From Pseudomonas baltica (GTDB lineage: Bacteria; Pseudomonadota; Gammaproteobacteria; Pseudomonadales; Pseudomonadaceae): DNA of 64,000 nt. Made by a program: the position numbers and the translations under genes. Under the pieces are notes generated by a model. That model was not told the origin of the DNA, did not search any database, and saw nothing but the letters and a program-made list of their open reading frames with translations. This document shows positions 18,313-28,998 of this stretch, in pieces; positions within the stretch are counted from its first letter, which is position 1, and every line of letters begins with the position of its first letter. The stretch is from positions 2,232,001-2,296,000 of the forward strand of contig NZ_CP134771.1 in NCBI RefSeq assembly GCF_031880315.1, written 5' to 3'.

Positions 18313-18951
18313 ATGTCCATCCGCGAAATCCGCCATCCGCTGATCCGCCACAAAATCGGCTTGATGCGTCGCGCTGATATCAGCACCAAGAATTTCCGCG
18401 AACTCGCCCAAGAAGTCGGCGCCCTGCTGACCTACGAAGCGACCAAGGACCTGCCCCTGGAAACCTACAACATCGAAGGCTGGGCCGGTACCGTCGAGGT
18501 CGAGAAGATCGCCGGCAAGAAAATCACCGTAGTGCCCATCCTGCGAGCCGGCATCGGCATGCTCGACGGCGTGCTCAGCCTGATCCCGGGCGCCAAGGTG
18601 AGTGCCGTGGGCATCGCCCGCAACGAGCAGACCCTCCAAGCCCATACCTACCTGGAAAAACTGGTACCCGAGATCAACGAGCGCCTGGCGATGATCATCG
18701 ACCCGATGCTGGCCACCGGCGGCTCAATGGTCGCCACCATCGATCTGCTGAAAAAAGCCGGTTGCCAGGACATTCGCGCCATGGTTCTGGTCGCGGCGCC
18801 AGAAGGCATCGCCGCAGTGGAAAAAGCCCACCCCGACGTGCAGATCTACACCGCCTCGATCGACGAAAAGCTCAACGAGCACGGCTACATCATTCCCGGC
18901 CTGGGCGATGCCGGCGACAAGATCTTCGGCACCAAGCAGAAGGACGGTTAA
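18313..18951 (+). CDS. upp: Uracil phosphoribosyltransferase
   Basis: 212-residue enzyme converting uracil and PRPP to UMP. The PRPP-binding motif is [16 protein letters not shown] (about 131-146). Uracil-binding residues are in the C-terminal [16 protein letters not shown]. It is 2 bp upstream of uraA, so one operon imports and salvages uracil. The start [10 protein letters not shown] follows a CAGGGAG ribosome binding sequence. Confidence 0.96.
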   Translation: MSIREIRHPLIRHKIGLMRRADISTKNFRELAQEVGALLTYEATKDLPLETYNIEGWAGTVEVEKIAGKKITVVPILRAGIGMLDGVLSLIPGAKVSAVGIARNEQTLQAHTYLEKLVPEINERLAMIIDPMLATGGSMVATIDLLKKAGCQDIRAMVLVAAPEGIAAVEKAHPDVQIYTASIDEKLNEHGYIIPGLGDAGDKIFGTKQKDG

Positions 18952-18953
18952 GC

Positions 18954-20219
18954 ATGCAGGACGAGTTCAACGACCCGCTGTGGCGCCAGATTCTGTCTGG
19001 CGCGCAGATGCTGTTCGTGGCCTTCGGCGCCCTGGTGCTGATGCCACTGATTACCGGGTTGGACCCCAACGTGGCGCTGTTCACCGCCGGCCTGGGTACG
19101 CTGCTGTTCCAGATGGTCACGGGGCGGCAGGTTCCGGTGTTCCTGGCCTCGAGCTTCGCCTTCATCACCCCGATCATTCTCGCCAAGGGCCAGTTTGGCC
19201 TGGCCGAGACCATGGGCGGGGTGATGGCAGCAGGCTTCGTCTACACCTTCCTGGGCCTGGCGGTAAAAATCAAAGGCACCGGATTCATCGACCGCCTGCT
19301 GCCGCCGGTGGTGATCGGCCCGGTGATCATTTCCATCGGCCTGGCCATGGCGCCGATCGCCGCCAATATGGCGATGGGCAGGGCCGGCGATGGCAGCGAG
19401 CTGATCCCCTACAGCACCGCCATGCTGATCTCCATGCCGGCACTGCTGACCACCCTGCTGGTGGCGGTGTTCGGCAAAGGCATCTTCCGCCTGGTGCCCA
19501 TCATCTCAGGCGTGCTGGTGGGCTTTGCCCTGGCATTCTGGTTTGGCGTGGTCGACACCGCCAAGATCGCCGCCGCGCCCTGGCTGGCCATCCCGCACTT
19601 CACCGCGCCAGCGTTCAATTGGCAGGCGATTCTGTTCATCGTGCCGGTGGCCATGGCGCCAGCCATCGAGCATATCGGCGGGGTGATCGCGGTGGGTAGC
19701 GTGACCGGTCGCGACTACCTGAAAAAACCGGGATTGCACCGTACGTTGCTGGGTGATGGCATCGCCACCACAGCCGCCGGACTCTTCGGTGGACCGCCCA
19801 ACACCACCTACGCGGAAGTCACCGGCGCGGTGATGCTGACCAAGAACTACAACCCCAAGATCATGACCTGGGCAGCGGTGTTCGCCATCAGCCTGGCGTT
19901 CATCGGCAAGTTCGGCGCGTTGCTGCAGAGCATTCCGGTGCCAGTGATGGGCGGGATTCTGTGCCTGTTGTTCGGCTCGATCGCGGCGGTGGGGATGAAT
20001 ACCCTGATCCGCAACCAGATCGATCTCGGTGAAGCGCGAAACCTAGTGATCGTTTCAGTGACCCTGGTGTTCGGGATTGGCGGGGTACTGATCGGTACCG
20101 GGACGGGGCCAAGCGACTTCGGCCTGAAGGGGATTGCACTGTGCGCGGTTGTAGCGATTGCCTTGAACCTGCTGCTGCCCGGTGGCGGTGAGTGGAAGAA
20201 GAACACCCCTGAGCTTTGA
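18954..20219 (+). CDS. uraA: Uracil/xanthine transporter (UraA, NCS2 family)
   Basis: 421-residue inner-membrane uracil:proton symporter with a dozen or more hydrophobic segments. It starts at ATG 18954 (MQDEFNDPLWRQILSGAQML), two bases after upp. NCS2 signatures are LASSFAFITPI in TM3, MAPAIEHIGGVIAVG with the conserved Glu, and GGPPNTTYAEVTGAV in TM10. Length and motifs are standard. A GC-rich hairpin follows the stop. Confidence 0.95.
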   Translation: MQDEFNDPLWRQILSGAQMLFVAFGALVLMPLITGLDPNVALFTAGLGTLLFQMVTGRQVPVFLASSFAFITPIILAKGQFGLAETMGGVMAAGFVYTFLGLAVKIKGTGFIDRLLPPVVIGPVIISIGLAMAPIAANMAMGRAGDGSELIPYSTAMLISMPALLTTLLVAVFGKGIFRLVPIISGVLVGFALAFWFGVVDTAKIAAAPWLAIPHFTAPAFNWQAILFIVPVAMAPAIEHIGGVIAVGSVTGRDYLKKPGLHRTLLGDGIATTAAGLFGGPPNTTYAEVTGAVMLTKNYNPKIMTWAAVFAISLAFIGKFGALLQSIPVPVMGGILCLLFGSIAAVGMNTLIRNQIDLGEARNLVIVSVTLVFGIGGVLIGTGTGPSDFGLKGIALCAVVAIALNLLLPGGGEWKKNTPEL

Positions 20220-20226
20220 TCAAGGC

Positions 20227-20252
20227 ACCGCCCCGCTTGTGGGGGGGGCGGT
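20227..20252 (+). terminator. GC-rich hairpin after uraA
   Basis: ACCGCCCC and GGGGCGGT form an 8-bp stem over a 10-base loop, 8 bp after the uraA stop. It lacks a clear T run, so it may be a weak terminator or a stabilising stem. Confidence 0.5.
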
Positions 20253-20325
20253 CTGGGCCCGCGAACTATTCAAACTGCTCTGCGGGCGCAGGGATCTCAC
20301 GATAATCGGCAGTATTGCAGATAAG

Positions 20326-20586
20326 TCAGCTCTTCAGCCTTGAAGTATCAACGGCGGTCCACTGCGGCCCCTTCGTATATCGGCCACCCTTGACACCATA
20401 AACAATAACTCCGCTGTTGAGCAGTTCGGTTACCACTGCCAGTACTTGAGCGGGGGTCAAGCTGGGGCTGCGCGTTTGGGTGAGCAGCATATCGAGGTGG
20501 GGATAGTCGATACCGGCTTCTGCCCCAGAAAGAACTTGGACTATTTCTTCGGGAGAGAAGCTGTCCAAAAATGATTTAACGCTCAT
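20326..20586 (-). CDS. Small unknown protein, second gene of an accessory pair
   Basis: 86-residue soluble protein (MSVKSFLDSFSPEEIVQVLS...), mostly helical, with DMLLTQTRSPSLTPAQVLAV and the basic GVKGGRYTKG late in the chain, a pattern that could be a winged-helix fold. It is AT-richer than its neighbours and sits as an insertion between uraA and hemH. Its ATG overlaps the TGA (20585-20583) of a reading frame that continues the upstream gene after an apparent frameshift, the usual ATGA coupling of paired genes. Function unknown; an immunity- or antitoxin-like partner is possible but unproven. Confidence 0.65.
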   Translation of the reverse strand: MSVKSFLDSFSPEEIVQVLSGAEAGIDYPHLDMLLTQTRSPSLTPAQVLAVVTELLNSGVIVYGVKGGRYTKGPQWTAVDTSRLKS

Positions 20587-21144
20587 ATGCCATGCTCCTT
20601 TTCCAGTTGAGTATCATATAACTCTATCGCGTCACTCGTATAAAATAGAGTTACATCATCGCGAAGCTGGTAGTCCTCCAGCGTTCCACCTTCCAACAGC
20701 GTCGTGGTATCCGAATGCGTCTACCCCTTCGGGGATTTTAAAATCATTCAAAAAAGGATCGGAGCCGTGGTATGAAAGCGCAATCGCCGTCTGATTTTGA
20801 GAGGCCTGAACTTTCTCCTCTATTAGCAAAGACAGTACCCGTAGCGCAACACCGACAGGATCGAGCGCCCCATTATTTTCACTTTCAATCAACGCTCGTT
20901 TGGACTCGATTTCCAAATCCAAGGTAACGTGCAGCGCACTCGCCGCTTCGGCATAGTCTTCGTCTGCCTTCTTCCTTCCGGAAGTATATAGATCATCCGC
21001 TTTCCCTATAATGTCTCTCAGAGCGCTAGGCAATCCTGCTTGCTGACGAGGGATGGAGTCAAAATAGCCACCTCCATTTCCATCAGGCGAATAAGTCTGA
21101 ATTCCGCCTGGAGTTATAACAAGGGGTGGTAACTGTATTTGCAT
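20583..21144 (-). pseudogene. Unknown protein, first gene of the pair, probably frameshifted near its 3' end
   Basis: The frame from ATG 21144 (MQIQLPPLVITPGGIQTYSP, with GGAA 8 bases upstream) runs to a stop at 20656-20658, 162 codons. Its last part (about VGRWNAGGLPASR) looks random. In another frame, open from 20720, the sequence reads TTTLLEGGTLEDYQLRDDVT and ends in QLEKEHGI with a TGA overlapping the next gene's ATG. One extra base, or two missing ones, between about 20720 and 20660 would join them into a protein of about 185 residues. The middle has a helical repeat-like region ALHVTLDLEIESKRALIESE. No family recognised. A sequencing error or real mutation cannot be told apart. Confidence 0.55.
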
Positions 21145-21572
21145 AGAACATTTCCAAACCAAAAAGTTATACGCAATACGCTATAAACAAGGCGTAGAGC
21201 GCTCGCTTGCTCGGAAACGATAGTGACTGCTGTCCAACGACCTCCGCCATCAGCCTATTCCGAAGGTACTGTAGGAAAATTCTGAAGGCCATCGCGTCAA
21301 ATGGTATGTAACCGCGCGTTTTTGGCGAATGCTGAACTTTGCGCGAATCTTTCGAAAATTCAAAATCACCGTTCTTTATCTAAATTTTTAGCAACAAATC
21401 TACTGCCGATGCGCTAAGACATAGCCATGGGGCTAACGACTGAAACCCAAACGTTCCGCGACTCCAACGGAGTACCCGCGCACTTCCGACCTGCGGGGCG
21501 GGTACTCTACCGCTTAGATTCCATTCGCTTGAAGGGCGGGCAGAACCCGCTCCTGAGGGGATGCCGCCAGGA
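21145..21572. other. AT-rich intergenic region upstream of the accessory pair
   Basis: 428 bp with no convincing gene. It includes an AT-rich stretch (about 21340-21410) and an inverted repeat GAGTACCCGC / GCGGGTACTC at 21470-21507 that may end transcription of hemH, which stops at 21573. The AT-rich part is probably part of the same accessory insertion. Confidence 0.5.
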
Positions 21573-22592
21573 TCAAGCCCGCTCGCATAACCCCGTCAAC
21601 ACCTGCGCCCACTGCGCGCCATCGTTGAGGCACGGCACCAGCACCAACTCCTCTCCACCCGCCTCGACGAAAGTCTCGCGGCCACGGTCGCCGATTTCCT
21701 CGAGCGTCTCGATGCAATCGGCGACGAACGCCGGGCACATCACCAGGATCTTCTTCACCCCGTCCTTCGCCAACGCTTCCAGGCGCGCCTCGGTGTACGG
21801 CTCGATCCACTTGTCGCGCCCAAGGCGGGACTGGAACGCCACCGACCACTTGTCCGCCGGTAACCCGAGGCGCTGCGCCACCGAGTGTGCGGCGTGCATG
21901 CACTGGGCGCGGTAACAGACGGCGAGGGTCTGTGGTGATGCCTTCATGCAGCAGTCACTATCGGCCAGACAGTGGCGTGGCTCATCCTTGGGCAGCAGCT
22001 TCTTGATGTGCCGCTCGGGAAGCCCGTGAAAACTGAACAGCAGGTGGTCGTAATCCCGCTCCACATAGGCACGGGCACTCTCGGCCAGCGCGTCAAGGTA
22101 CTCAGGCTGATCGTAGAACGGCTTGAGCACCACAAATTCGATGGGCAAGCGATCATCCGCCACCACCCGCCGGGCCTCCTCGATCACCGTGGTCACCGTG
22201 CTGTCGGCGAACTGCGGATACAGAGGCGCCAGGGTCACCTTGCGCACGCCTTGCGCCGCCAGTTTGCCAAGCACCGACTGCAACGAGGGCTGGCCATAAC
22301 GCATGGCGATCTCCACCGGGCCATGGGCCCACAACGGCTCGACCTGAGTGCGCAGGCGTCGGGTCAGCTCGACCAGCGGCGAGCCCTCCTCCCACCAGAT
22401 CGAGGCGTAGGCATGCGCTGACTGCTCAGGGCGCTTGATCAGGATCAGCGACACCAGCAGGCGACGAATCGGCCACGGCAGGTCGATGACGTAAGGGTCC
22501 ATGAGGAACTGGTTGAGGTAGCTTCTTACGTCGGCGACTGAAGTCGAAGCCGGAGAGCCCAGATTGACCAACAGCAGAGCATGATCAGTCAT
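21573..22592 (-). CDS. hemH: Ferrochelatase
   Basis: 339-residue enzyme inserting iron into protoporphyrin IX, the last step of heme synthesis. I start at ATG 22592 ([16 protein letters not shown]), since the open frame upstream overlaps the next gene without sense. The metal-binding His is in [12 protein letters not shown] (about 188-199), and the conserved Glu in [12 protein letters not shown] (about 287-298). It follows the TIGR01777 epimerase gene by 13 bp on the same strand, so they form an operon. Confidence 0.95.
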   Translation of the reverse strand: MTDHALLLVNLGSPASTSVADVRSYLNQFLMDPYVIDLPWPIRRLLVSLILIKRPEQSAHAYASIWWEEGSPLVELTRRLRTQVEPLWAHGPVEIAMRYGQPSLQSVLGKLAAQGVRKVTLAPLYPQFADSTVTTVIEEARRVVADDRLPIEFVVLKPFYDQPEYLDALAESARAYVERDYDHLLFSFHGLPERHIKKLLPKDEPRHCLADSDCCMKASPQTLAVCYRAQCMHAAHSVAQRLGLPADKWSVAFQSRLGRDKWIEPYTEARLEALAKDGVKKILVMCPAFVADCIETLEEIGDRGRETFVEAGGEELVLVPCLNDGAQWAQVLTGLCERA

Positions 22593-22605
22593 GCAGCATC
22601 CTATG

Positions 22606-23508
22606 TCAGAGGCGCCCGGACAAATCGTCCAGGGCCGGTTGCAGATCGGTGAATTTGAAGGTGAAGCCGGCCTCTTGCAGCCGCGTCGGCCGCGCCCGCT
22701 GCCCGCCCAGCAGCAGCCCGGCCATTTCCCCCAGGCCGATGCGCAACAGCGGCGCCGGCAGCGGCAGGAACGCGGGACGGTGCAGAGCCTGGCCCAGGCG
22801 CTTGGCGAACTCGCGGTTGCGCACCGGGTTGGGGGCGCAGGCATTATAGGGGCCCTGAGCATCAGCCTGATGCAGGAGAAAATCTATCAGGGCGATTTGG
22901 TCGTCGATGTGCACCCAAGGCATCCACTGCCGACCATCGCCGATAGGGCCGCCCAGGCCAAGCTTGAACGGCAGCGCCAGGCGCTTGAGGAAACCACCCT
23001 CACTGGACAGCACCAGGCCGGTGCGCACCAGTACCACGCGCAGGCCAAGGTTGCTGGCGCGTTCGGCGGTTTCTTCCCAGGCGATGCAGAGCTGGCTGGC
23101 GAAATCTTCTTTGACAGGGGTCGAGGCTTCAGTGATTTCACGCTCGCCCGCATCACCGTACCAGCCCACCGCCGAGCCGCTGATGAGTACCGCAGGCCGA
23201 TGCCCGCGATCCTGCAACCACTCCAGCAGTTTTTCGGTCAGGGCAATGCGACTGGCCCACAGAAAGGCGCGTCGCTTGCCGGTCCAGGGACGATCGGCAA
23301 TCGGCGCGCCGGCCAGATTGATCACCGCATCGACAGGTTCCGCACCAAGCTCCTCAAGGCGCTCGACACCCCGCACACCTTCACCACACAGGCGCCGCAC
23401 CTTCGCGGGATCGCGGCTCCACACCGTCAACTGGTGGCCTGCTGCCAACCAGCGCCGGCACAGAGCCCGGCCAATCAAACCGGTACCGCCCGTCAGCAAT
23501 ATATGCAT
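22606..23508 (-). CDS. TIGR01777-family NAD-dependent epimerase/SDR39U1-like protein
   Basis: 300-residue extended SDR starting [20 protein letters not shown] at 23508. The NAD(P) motif is TGGTGLIG (6-13). The catalytic-site region reads [14 protein letters not shown] with Tyr in place. The C-terminal DUF1731 part ends with [20 protein letters not shown], as in E. coli YfcH. Substrate unknown. It is co-transcribed with hemH and divergent from the renalase gene, sharing a 200-bp gap with TTGTAC boxes. Confidence 0.9.
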   Translation of the reverse strand: MHILLTGGTGLIGRALCRRWLAAGHQLTVWSRDPAKVRRLCGEGVRGVERLEELGAEPVDAVINLAGAPIADRPWTGKRRAFLWASRIALTEKLLEWLQDRGHRPAVLISGSAVGWYGDAGEREITEASTPVKEDFASQLCIAWEETAERASNLGLRVVLVRTGLVLSSEGGFLKRLALPFKLGLGGPIGDGRQWMPWVHIDDQIALIDFLLHQADAQGPYNACAPNPVRNREFAKRLGQALHRPAFLPLPAPLLRIGLGEMAGLLLGGQRARPTRLQEAGFTFKFTDLQPALDDLSGRL

Positions 23509-23634
23509 GTGACCTTCCTTTGTGTGGCGTTGGATCAACGTCGCTAGTCTATTTTTATTAAGAGAAGGCACTTAAGTATTACGCCACCCCTCAGATAAAC
23601 AATAGAGCAACCGACAAAACGGCGTACAGTCAAG

Positions 23635-23659
23635 TTGTACCGGAAAACGCCATTGTACA
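23635..23659 (+). promoter_or_regulatory. TTGTAC direct repeat (18-bp spacing) before the renalase gene
   Basis: TTGTACC at 23635-23641 and TTGTACA at 23653-23659, start to start 18 bp. The same motif and spacing occur at 25077 and 25095 before the photolyase operon. They lie 50-74 bp before the renalase start. Recognition by the MerR-type regulator encoded at 26137 is inferred. Confidence 0.6.
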
Positions 23660-23690
23660 GGTTTGTTCTTGAGCGTAGTCTGTGCTTTAG

Positions 23691-24930
<1,240 letters not shown>

Positions 24931-24950
24931 TGCGGCGCTGCTGGTTGTCT

Positions 24951-25034
24951 GTTCGCGAACAAGCTTAGCCCGCAATGCAATGCCGCATCTGCGCCGTGCC
25001 CCCGTGGGAGCAAAGCTTGCTCGCGAAGGGGCCG
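24951..25034. repeat. REP palindrome pair, copy 5
   Basis: A diverged left arm (GTTCGCGAACAAGCTTAGCC) and a well-kept right arm (GTGGGAGCAAAGCTTGCTCG...). It separates the renalase pair from the photolyase operon promoter. Confidence 0.7.
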
Positions 25035-25076
25035 GGGCAGGCACCACCGCAACGCCAGATTCTCCACCGCCAACTC

Positions 25077-25151
25077 TTGTACAAAAAAATTGACTTGTAC
25101 ATATCCGAATCTATGATGAAACTAGTTGTACAGCGCTTGTGATCTGTACAA
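25077..25151 (+). promoter_or_regulatory. Promoter and four TTGTACA operators of the photolyase operon
   Basis: TTGTACA at 25077-25083, 25095-25101 and 25126-25132, and the inverted TGTACAA at 25145-25151. A sigma70-like promoter lies among them: TTGACT (25090-25095), 16-bp spacer, TATGAT (25112-25117). Box 2 overlaps the -35 end and spacer, and boxes 3 and 4 straddle the expected start, so binding there should repress. The ATG of the first gene is at 25171. The second gene of the operon encodes a MerR/LitR-like regulator, the likely ligand of these boxes. Confidence 0.7.
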
Positions 25152-25170
25152 TTTTTGTCAGAGGTTCGCC

Positions 25171-26133
25171 ATGTCCACCCCGCTCAGCAGCAAACCCCGC
25201 ATCGCCATCAGCGCCTGCCTGATGGGCGCCGAAGTGCGCTACAACGGCGGTCACAAGGAATCGCGGCTGTGCAGCCGCACCCTCAGCGAACACTTCAAGT
25301 TCGTGCAGGTATGCCCTGAAGTGGCCATCGGCATGGGAACCCCACGCGAGCCAATCCGCCTGGTCGGCGAAAGCCACGCACCACAAGCGGTCGGCACGGT
25401 CAACCGCGCACTGAACGTTACCCGCCAACTGGCCGAGTACGGCGAGCAGATGGCCAGCGAACTGCACGACATCAGTGGCTACATCTTCATGCACAAGTCG
25501 CCCTCCTGCGGCATGGAGCGAGTCAAGGTCTACCGCGAAAACGGCGCCCCGCAGCAAGAGGGCGGACGCGGTATCTATGCCGCCGCCTTTTGCGCGCGCC
25601 ACCCGGACTTGCCGATCGAAGAAGACGGTCGCCTGTGCGATCCGGTGCTGCGCGAGAACTTCATCACCCGCGTATACGCCTACGCCGACTGGCAAGCGTT
25701 GCTGGCGCAAGGCCTGACCCGCCGCGCCCTGATGGAATTTCACGCGCGCTATAAATATCAGCTGATGGCCACCCACCCCCTGCAGTACAAAGCCATCGGC
25801 AAGATGCTCGGTTCCATGGGCCGCAGCGATGCCAGCGAGATCGGCCAGCGCTACTTCAGCGCGCTGATGGCCGCCCTCACCCGCTGCGCCACCCGTGGCA
25901 CACACACCAATGTCTTGCTGCACCTGAGCGGTTACCTGCGCGGTGCCATCGACAGTGCCGACAAGCGCGAACTGCGCCAGCTGATCGACCAGTATCGCGA
26001 AGGGATCGTGCCGCTTGTGGTACCGCTGACCCTGCTCAAGCACCTGTTCCGCCTGCACCCCGATCCCTATGTGAGCCAACAGGTCTACCTGCAGCCGCAT
26101 CCGGAAAACCTTAGCCTGCGAAATGCGATCTGA
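25171..26133 (+). CDS. DUF523 + DUF1722 fusion protein (YbgA-like)
   Basis: 320-residue cytosolic protein starting MSTPLSSKPRIAISACLMGA at 25171. The N-terminal DUF523 domain (about 8-150) has ACLMGAEVRYNGGHKES and conserved cysteines in QVCPEVAIGMGTPREP and HKSPSCGMERV. The C-terminal DUF1722 domain (about 185-305) begins HARYKYQLMATHPLQYKAIG. The fusion is commonly next to photolyase and a MerR regulator in proteobacteria; biochemical function is unknown, and the Cys set hints at a metal or thiol role. First gene of the nine-gene operon, 3 bp before the regulator gene. Confidence 0.88.
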   Translation: MSTPLSSKPRIAISACLMGAEVRYNGGHKESRLCSRTLSEHFKFVQVCPEVAIGMGTPREPIRLVGESHAPQAVGTVNRALNVTRQLAEYGEQMASELHDISGYIFMHKSPSCGMERVKVYRENGAPQQEGGRGIYAAAFCARHPDLPIEEDGRLCDPVLRENFITRVYAYADWQALLAQGLTRRALMEFHARYKYQLMATHPLQYKAIGKMLGSMGRSDASEIGQRYFSALMAALTRCATRGTHTNVLLHLSGYLRGAIDSADKRELRQLIDQYREGIVPLVVPLTLLKHLFRLHPDPYVSQQVYLQPHPENLSLRNAI

Positions 26134-26136
26134 ATC

Positions 26137-27096
26137 ATGAGCCGCTCCCACGCCGTTACCGCCTTGGCCGCCCCCCCTACCCCCTATCAACAAGCCCTCG
26201 CCGATGGCTGGTTGCCGATCCGCGAAGTGGCGCGCCTGACCGGCGTCAACGCGGTGACCCTGCGCGCCTGGGAACGCCGCTATGGCCTGGTGGTGCCGCA
26301 ACGCACTGCCAAAGGCCATCGCCTGTATACCCAGGCCCATGTGCAGCGGGTGCGGACCATCCTCACCTGGCTGGCCCGCGGCGTGGCCGTCAGCCAGGTC
26401 AAGCAACTGCTCGACGCGCCGGCCCAGCTGATCGACGCCCAGGCCGAGAACGACTGGCAGCCGTTGCGCCGCGCCCTGCTGCAAGCCATCAGCGAACTGG
26501 CCGAACGCAAGGTCGATGAAACCTTCAATCGAGTGATGGCCCTGTATCCGCCCAGCACCCTGTACGAGCACCTGCTGCACCCCCTGCTCAAGGACCTCGA
26601 CCAGCGCTGGCAAGGCCAGTTTGGCGCGCAGATGGAGCGCACGTTTTTCTGCTCGTGGCTGCGCAGCAAATTCGGCGCGCGCATCTACCACAACAATCGC
26701 CAGCTCAGTGGCGCGCCACTGCTGCTGATCAATCAATCGGACGTGCCGATGGAGCCGCAACTGTGGCTGACGGCCTGGCTGATCAGCAGCGCCGATTGCC
26801 CGGTGGAAGTCTTTGACTGGCCGCTGCCGCCCGGCGAACTGGCACTGGCCATCGAACGCCTGGGGGCTCGCGCGGTACTGATGTATTCGAGCCGCGCCCT
26901 CAACCTCAACACCCTGCCGCGCCTGCTGCAGGGCTGTCATTGCAAAAAACTCATTGTCGGGCCGGCTGTGGTGATCCACCGCGCCGAATTGCTCGTACAA
27001 GCCCAGGAGATCGCAGACTTGTACTTGATCGATGACCCGCTGGCCGCTCAGCAGTGCCTGCAGCAACTGGGCCTTCTTCAAGGTTATGAAGCATGA
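26137..27096 (+). CDS. MerR-family transcriptional regulator, LitR/CarH-like architecture (class II type)
   Basis: 319-residue regulator. The winged HTH is at about 23-80 (LPIREVARLTGVNAVTLRAW, ERRYGLVVPQRTAKGHRLYT). The C-terminal half (about 110-310) resembles the helical bundle plus Rossmann-like cobalamin domain of LitR/CarH. I see no DxHxxG cobalamin signature, so it may sense no B12 itself. P. putida class II LitR proteins located beside phrB respond to light through partner proteins, as I recall from published work on PplR proteins. It probably binds the TTGTACA boxes at 25077-25151 and 23635-23659. Its TGA overlaps the photolyase ATG. Confidence 0.82.
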   Translation: MSRSHAVTALAAPPTPYQQALADGWLPIREVARLTGVNAVTLRAWERRYGLVVPQRTAKGHRLYTQAHVQRVRTILTWLARGVAVSQVKQLLDAPAQLIDAQAENDWQPLRRALLQAISELAERKVDETFNRVMALYPPSTLYEHLLHPLLKDLDQRWQGQFGAQMERTFFCSWLRSKFGARIYHNNRQLSGAPLLLINQSDVPMEPQLWLTAWLISSADCPVEVFDWPLPPGELALAIERLGARAVLMYSSRALNLNTLPRLLQGCHCKKLIVGPAVVIHRAELLVQAQEIADLYLIDDPLAAQQCLQQLGLLQGYEA

Positions 27097-28568
27097 ACGA
27101 CAACCATAACGAGAAGCCCATGCAACTGATCTGGTTGCGCAGCGACCTGCGCATTCACGACAACACCGCCCTGCACCATGCCTGCCGCAAGGGTCCGACG
27201 GTGGCCGTGTATCTGATCAGCCCGCAGCAATGGCAAGCTCACGATGATGCGCCATGCAAGGTCGACTTTTGGCTGCGCAACCTGCAAGCACTCAGCGCGT
27301 CACTAAGCGAGTTGCACATCCCTTTGCTGCTCCGCCACGCCGATCATTGGGATCAGGCACCCAAAGTGCTGCTCGACCTATGCCAGGAGCTGCAGATCGA
27401 GACGCTGCATTGCAACGATGAATACGGCATCAACGAGACCCGCCGTGATCAGGCCGTACAGCAGGCGCTGGATAAAGCGGGTATCGGCTTTGAAAGCTAC
27501 CTGGATCAACTGCTGCTGCAACCCGGCAGCGTGCTGACCAAAAGCGGCGGTTATTTCCAGGTCTTCACTCAGTTCAAGAAGGTCTGCTACAACCGCTTGC
27601 GGGCATCATTGCCGACGGTGTTGCCGCGCCCCGGCAAGCAGGCGGCGTTGCCCCTCGCCAGCGATCCGATCCCTACGCAGGTCCGCGGCTTTGCCACGCC
27701 GCCCGCAGCCGTGCAACAACTCTGGCCTGCTGGCGAAGATGAAGCCAAGCGGCGCCTGGATACCTTCGTCGATCAGCAGATCGACCACTACCTGGACGAG
27801 CGCGATCTGCCGGCCAGACCGGGCACCAGCCAGCTGGGCGCCTACCTGGCGGCGGGCGTCATCTCACCCCGCCAATGCCTGCAAGCTGCCCTCAACGGCA
27901 ACATGGGCGAGTTTGAAAGCGGCAGCCCGGGCGCGATCACCTGGATCAACGAGCTGCTGTGGCGCGAATTCTATAAACATATTCTGGTGGGCTACCCGCG
28001 GGTCTCGCGCCACCGCGCCTTCAAGGCCGATACCGAAGCGCTGCCCTGGCGCAATGCCCCTGAAGACCTGCAAGCCTGGAAAGAAGGCCGCACCGGCATC
28101 CCGATCGTCGATGCCGCGATGCGGCAACTGGTCACGACCGGCTGGATGCACAACCGTCTGCGCATGATCACCGCCATGTTCCTGACCAAGAATCTGTTGA
28201 TCGACTGGCGCGAAGGCGAGCGGTTCTTCATGCAGCACCTGATTGACGGCGACCTGGCGGCCAACAACGGCGGCTGGCAATGGAGCGCCTCGACGGGGAC
28301 CGATTCGGTGCCGTACTTCCGCATCTTCAATCCGGTCACGCAGTCCAGCCGCTTCGACGAGCAAGGCGTGTTCATCAGGCAGTGGCTGCCCGCCCTCGAT
28401 GCACTGGACAGGAAAGAAATTCATCACCCTGGCGCTCAGCGTCGCGGCCTGTTCGATGCGCTGGATTATCCGGCGCCGATCGTCGATCTCGGCAGCAGCC
28501 GCGATCGCGCCCTGGCAGCGTTCAAGAACCTGCCCCACCGTCGCGCATCCGAGGCTCTCTATGGCTGA
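27093..28568 (+). CDS. phrB: Deoxyribodipyrimidine photolyase (class I CPD photolyase)
   Basis: 491-residue light-driven DNA repair enzyme splitting cyclobutane pyrimidine dimers. The N-terminal antenna domain begins MQLIWLRSDLRIHDNTALHH. The FAD domain contains GTSQLGAYLAAGVISPRQCL, WINELLWREFYKHIL, and the family signature WMHNRLRMITAMFLTKNLLI with DGDLAANNGGWQWSASTGTD. The start at 27093 overlaps the regulator stop (ATGA); ATG 27120 (MQLIWLRS) is an alternative start. It overlaps the next gene by 8 bases. Confidence 0.95.
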   Translation: MNDNHNEKPMQLIWLRSDLRIHDNTALHHACRKGPTVAVYLISPQQWQAHDDAPCKVDFWLRNLQALSASLSELHIPLLLRHADHWDQAPKVLLDLCQELQIETLHCNDEYGINETRRDQAVQQALDKAGIGFESYLDQLLLQPGSVLTKSGGYFQVFTQFKKVCYNRLRASLPTVLPRPGKQAALPLASDPIPTQVRGFATPPAAVQQLWPAGEDEAKRRLDTFVDQQIDHYLDERDLPARPGTSQLGAYLAAGVISPRQCLQAALNGNMGEFESGSPGAITWINELLWREFYKHILVGYPRVSRHRAFKADTEALPWRNAPEDLQAWKEGRTGIPIVDAAMRQLVTTGWMHNRLRMITAMFLTKNLLIDWREGERFFMQHLIDGDLAANNGGWQWSASTGTDSVPYFRIFNPVTQSSRFDEQGVFIRQWLPALDALDRKEIHHPGAQRRGLFDALDYPAPIVDLGSSRDRALAAFKNLPHRRASEALYG

Positions 28569-28998
28569 CTTCCTGCACCGCTTCGCCGAAGGCTTCAGTG
28601 CCTTGAACAAGGACAACCTGCAGCGCCTCGGCGAGCTGTACAGCGTCGACATCCATTTCACCGATCCCCTGCACGACGTGCACGGTCTGGCTGAGCTGCA
28701 GCGCTATTTCGCCCAGCTATACGCCAACGTCGAGCAGTTGCAGTTCGAGTTCCACGGCTTCGATGACGTCAAGCACAGCGACGACGGTGGCGAAGGCTAT
28801 CTGCGCTGGGTCATGACCTATCGTCATCCGCGTCTGCAAAAGGGCCAGCCCATCGCCGTACAGGGCTGCTCGCACTTGCAATGGCGCGATGACCGCGTGA
28901 GTCGGCATCACGATTATTTCGATGCCGGTGCCATGCTCTATGAACACTTGCCCCTGATGGGCCCCGCGGTGGCCTGGTTGAAAAGGCGCATGGCATGA
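28561..28998 (+). CDS. NTF2-like (SnoaL-like) domain protein
   Basis: 145-residue protein starting MADFLHRFAEGFSALNKDNL. Fold pattern of the nuclear transport factor 2 superfamily: N-terminal helices, then LGELYSVDIHFTDPLHDVHG, a strand-rich core (QFEFHGFDDVKHSDDGGEGY, VQGCSHLQWRDDRVSRHHDY) and a C-terminal helix. Such proteins are small enzymes or ligand binders. It always accompanies the SDR, flavin oxidase and cfa-like genes here, so a role in that lipid pathway is inferred. It overlaps phrB by 8 bases and the SDR gene by 4. Confidence 0.8.
   Translation: MADFLHRFAEGFSALNKDNLQRLGELYSVDIHFTDPLHDVHGLAELQRYFAQLYANVEQLQFEFHGFDDVKHSDDGGEGYLRWVMTYRHPRLQKGQPIAVQGCSHLQWRDDRVSRHHDYFDAGAMLYEHLPLMGPAVAWLKRRMA

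Noticed and set aside
25111..27081. 656-codon minus-strand frame opposite the DUF523 and MerR genes
   Set aside because: Shadow of two real genes; no sensible start and His/Gln/Gly-rich random sequence.
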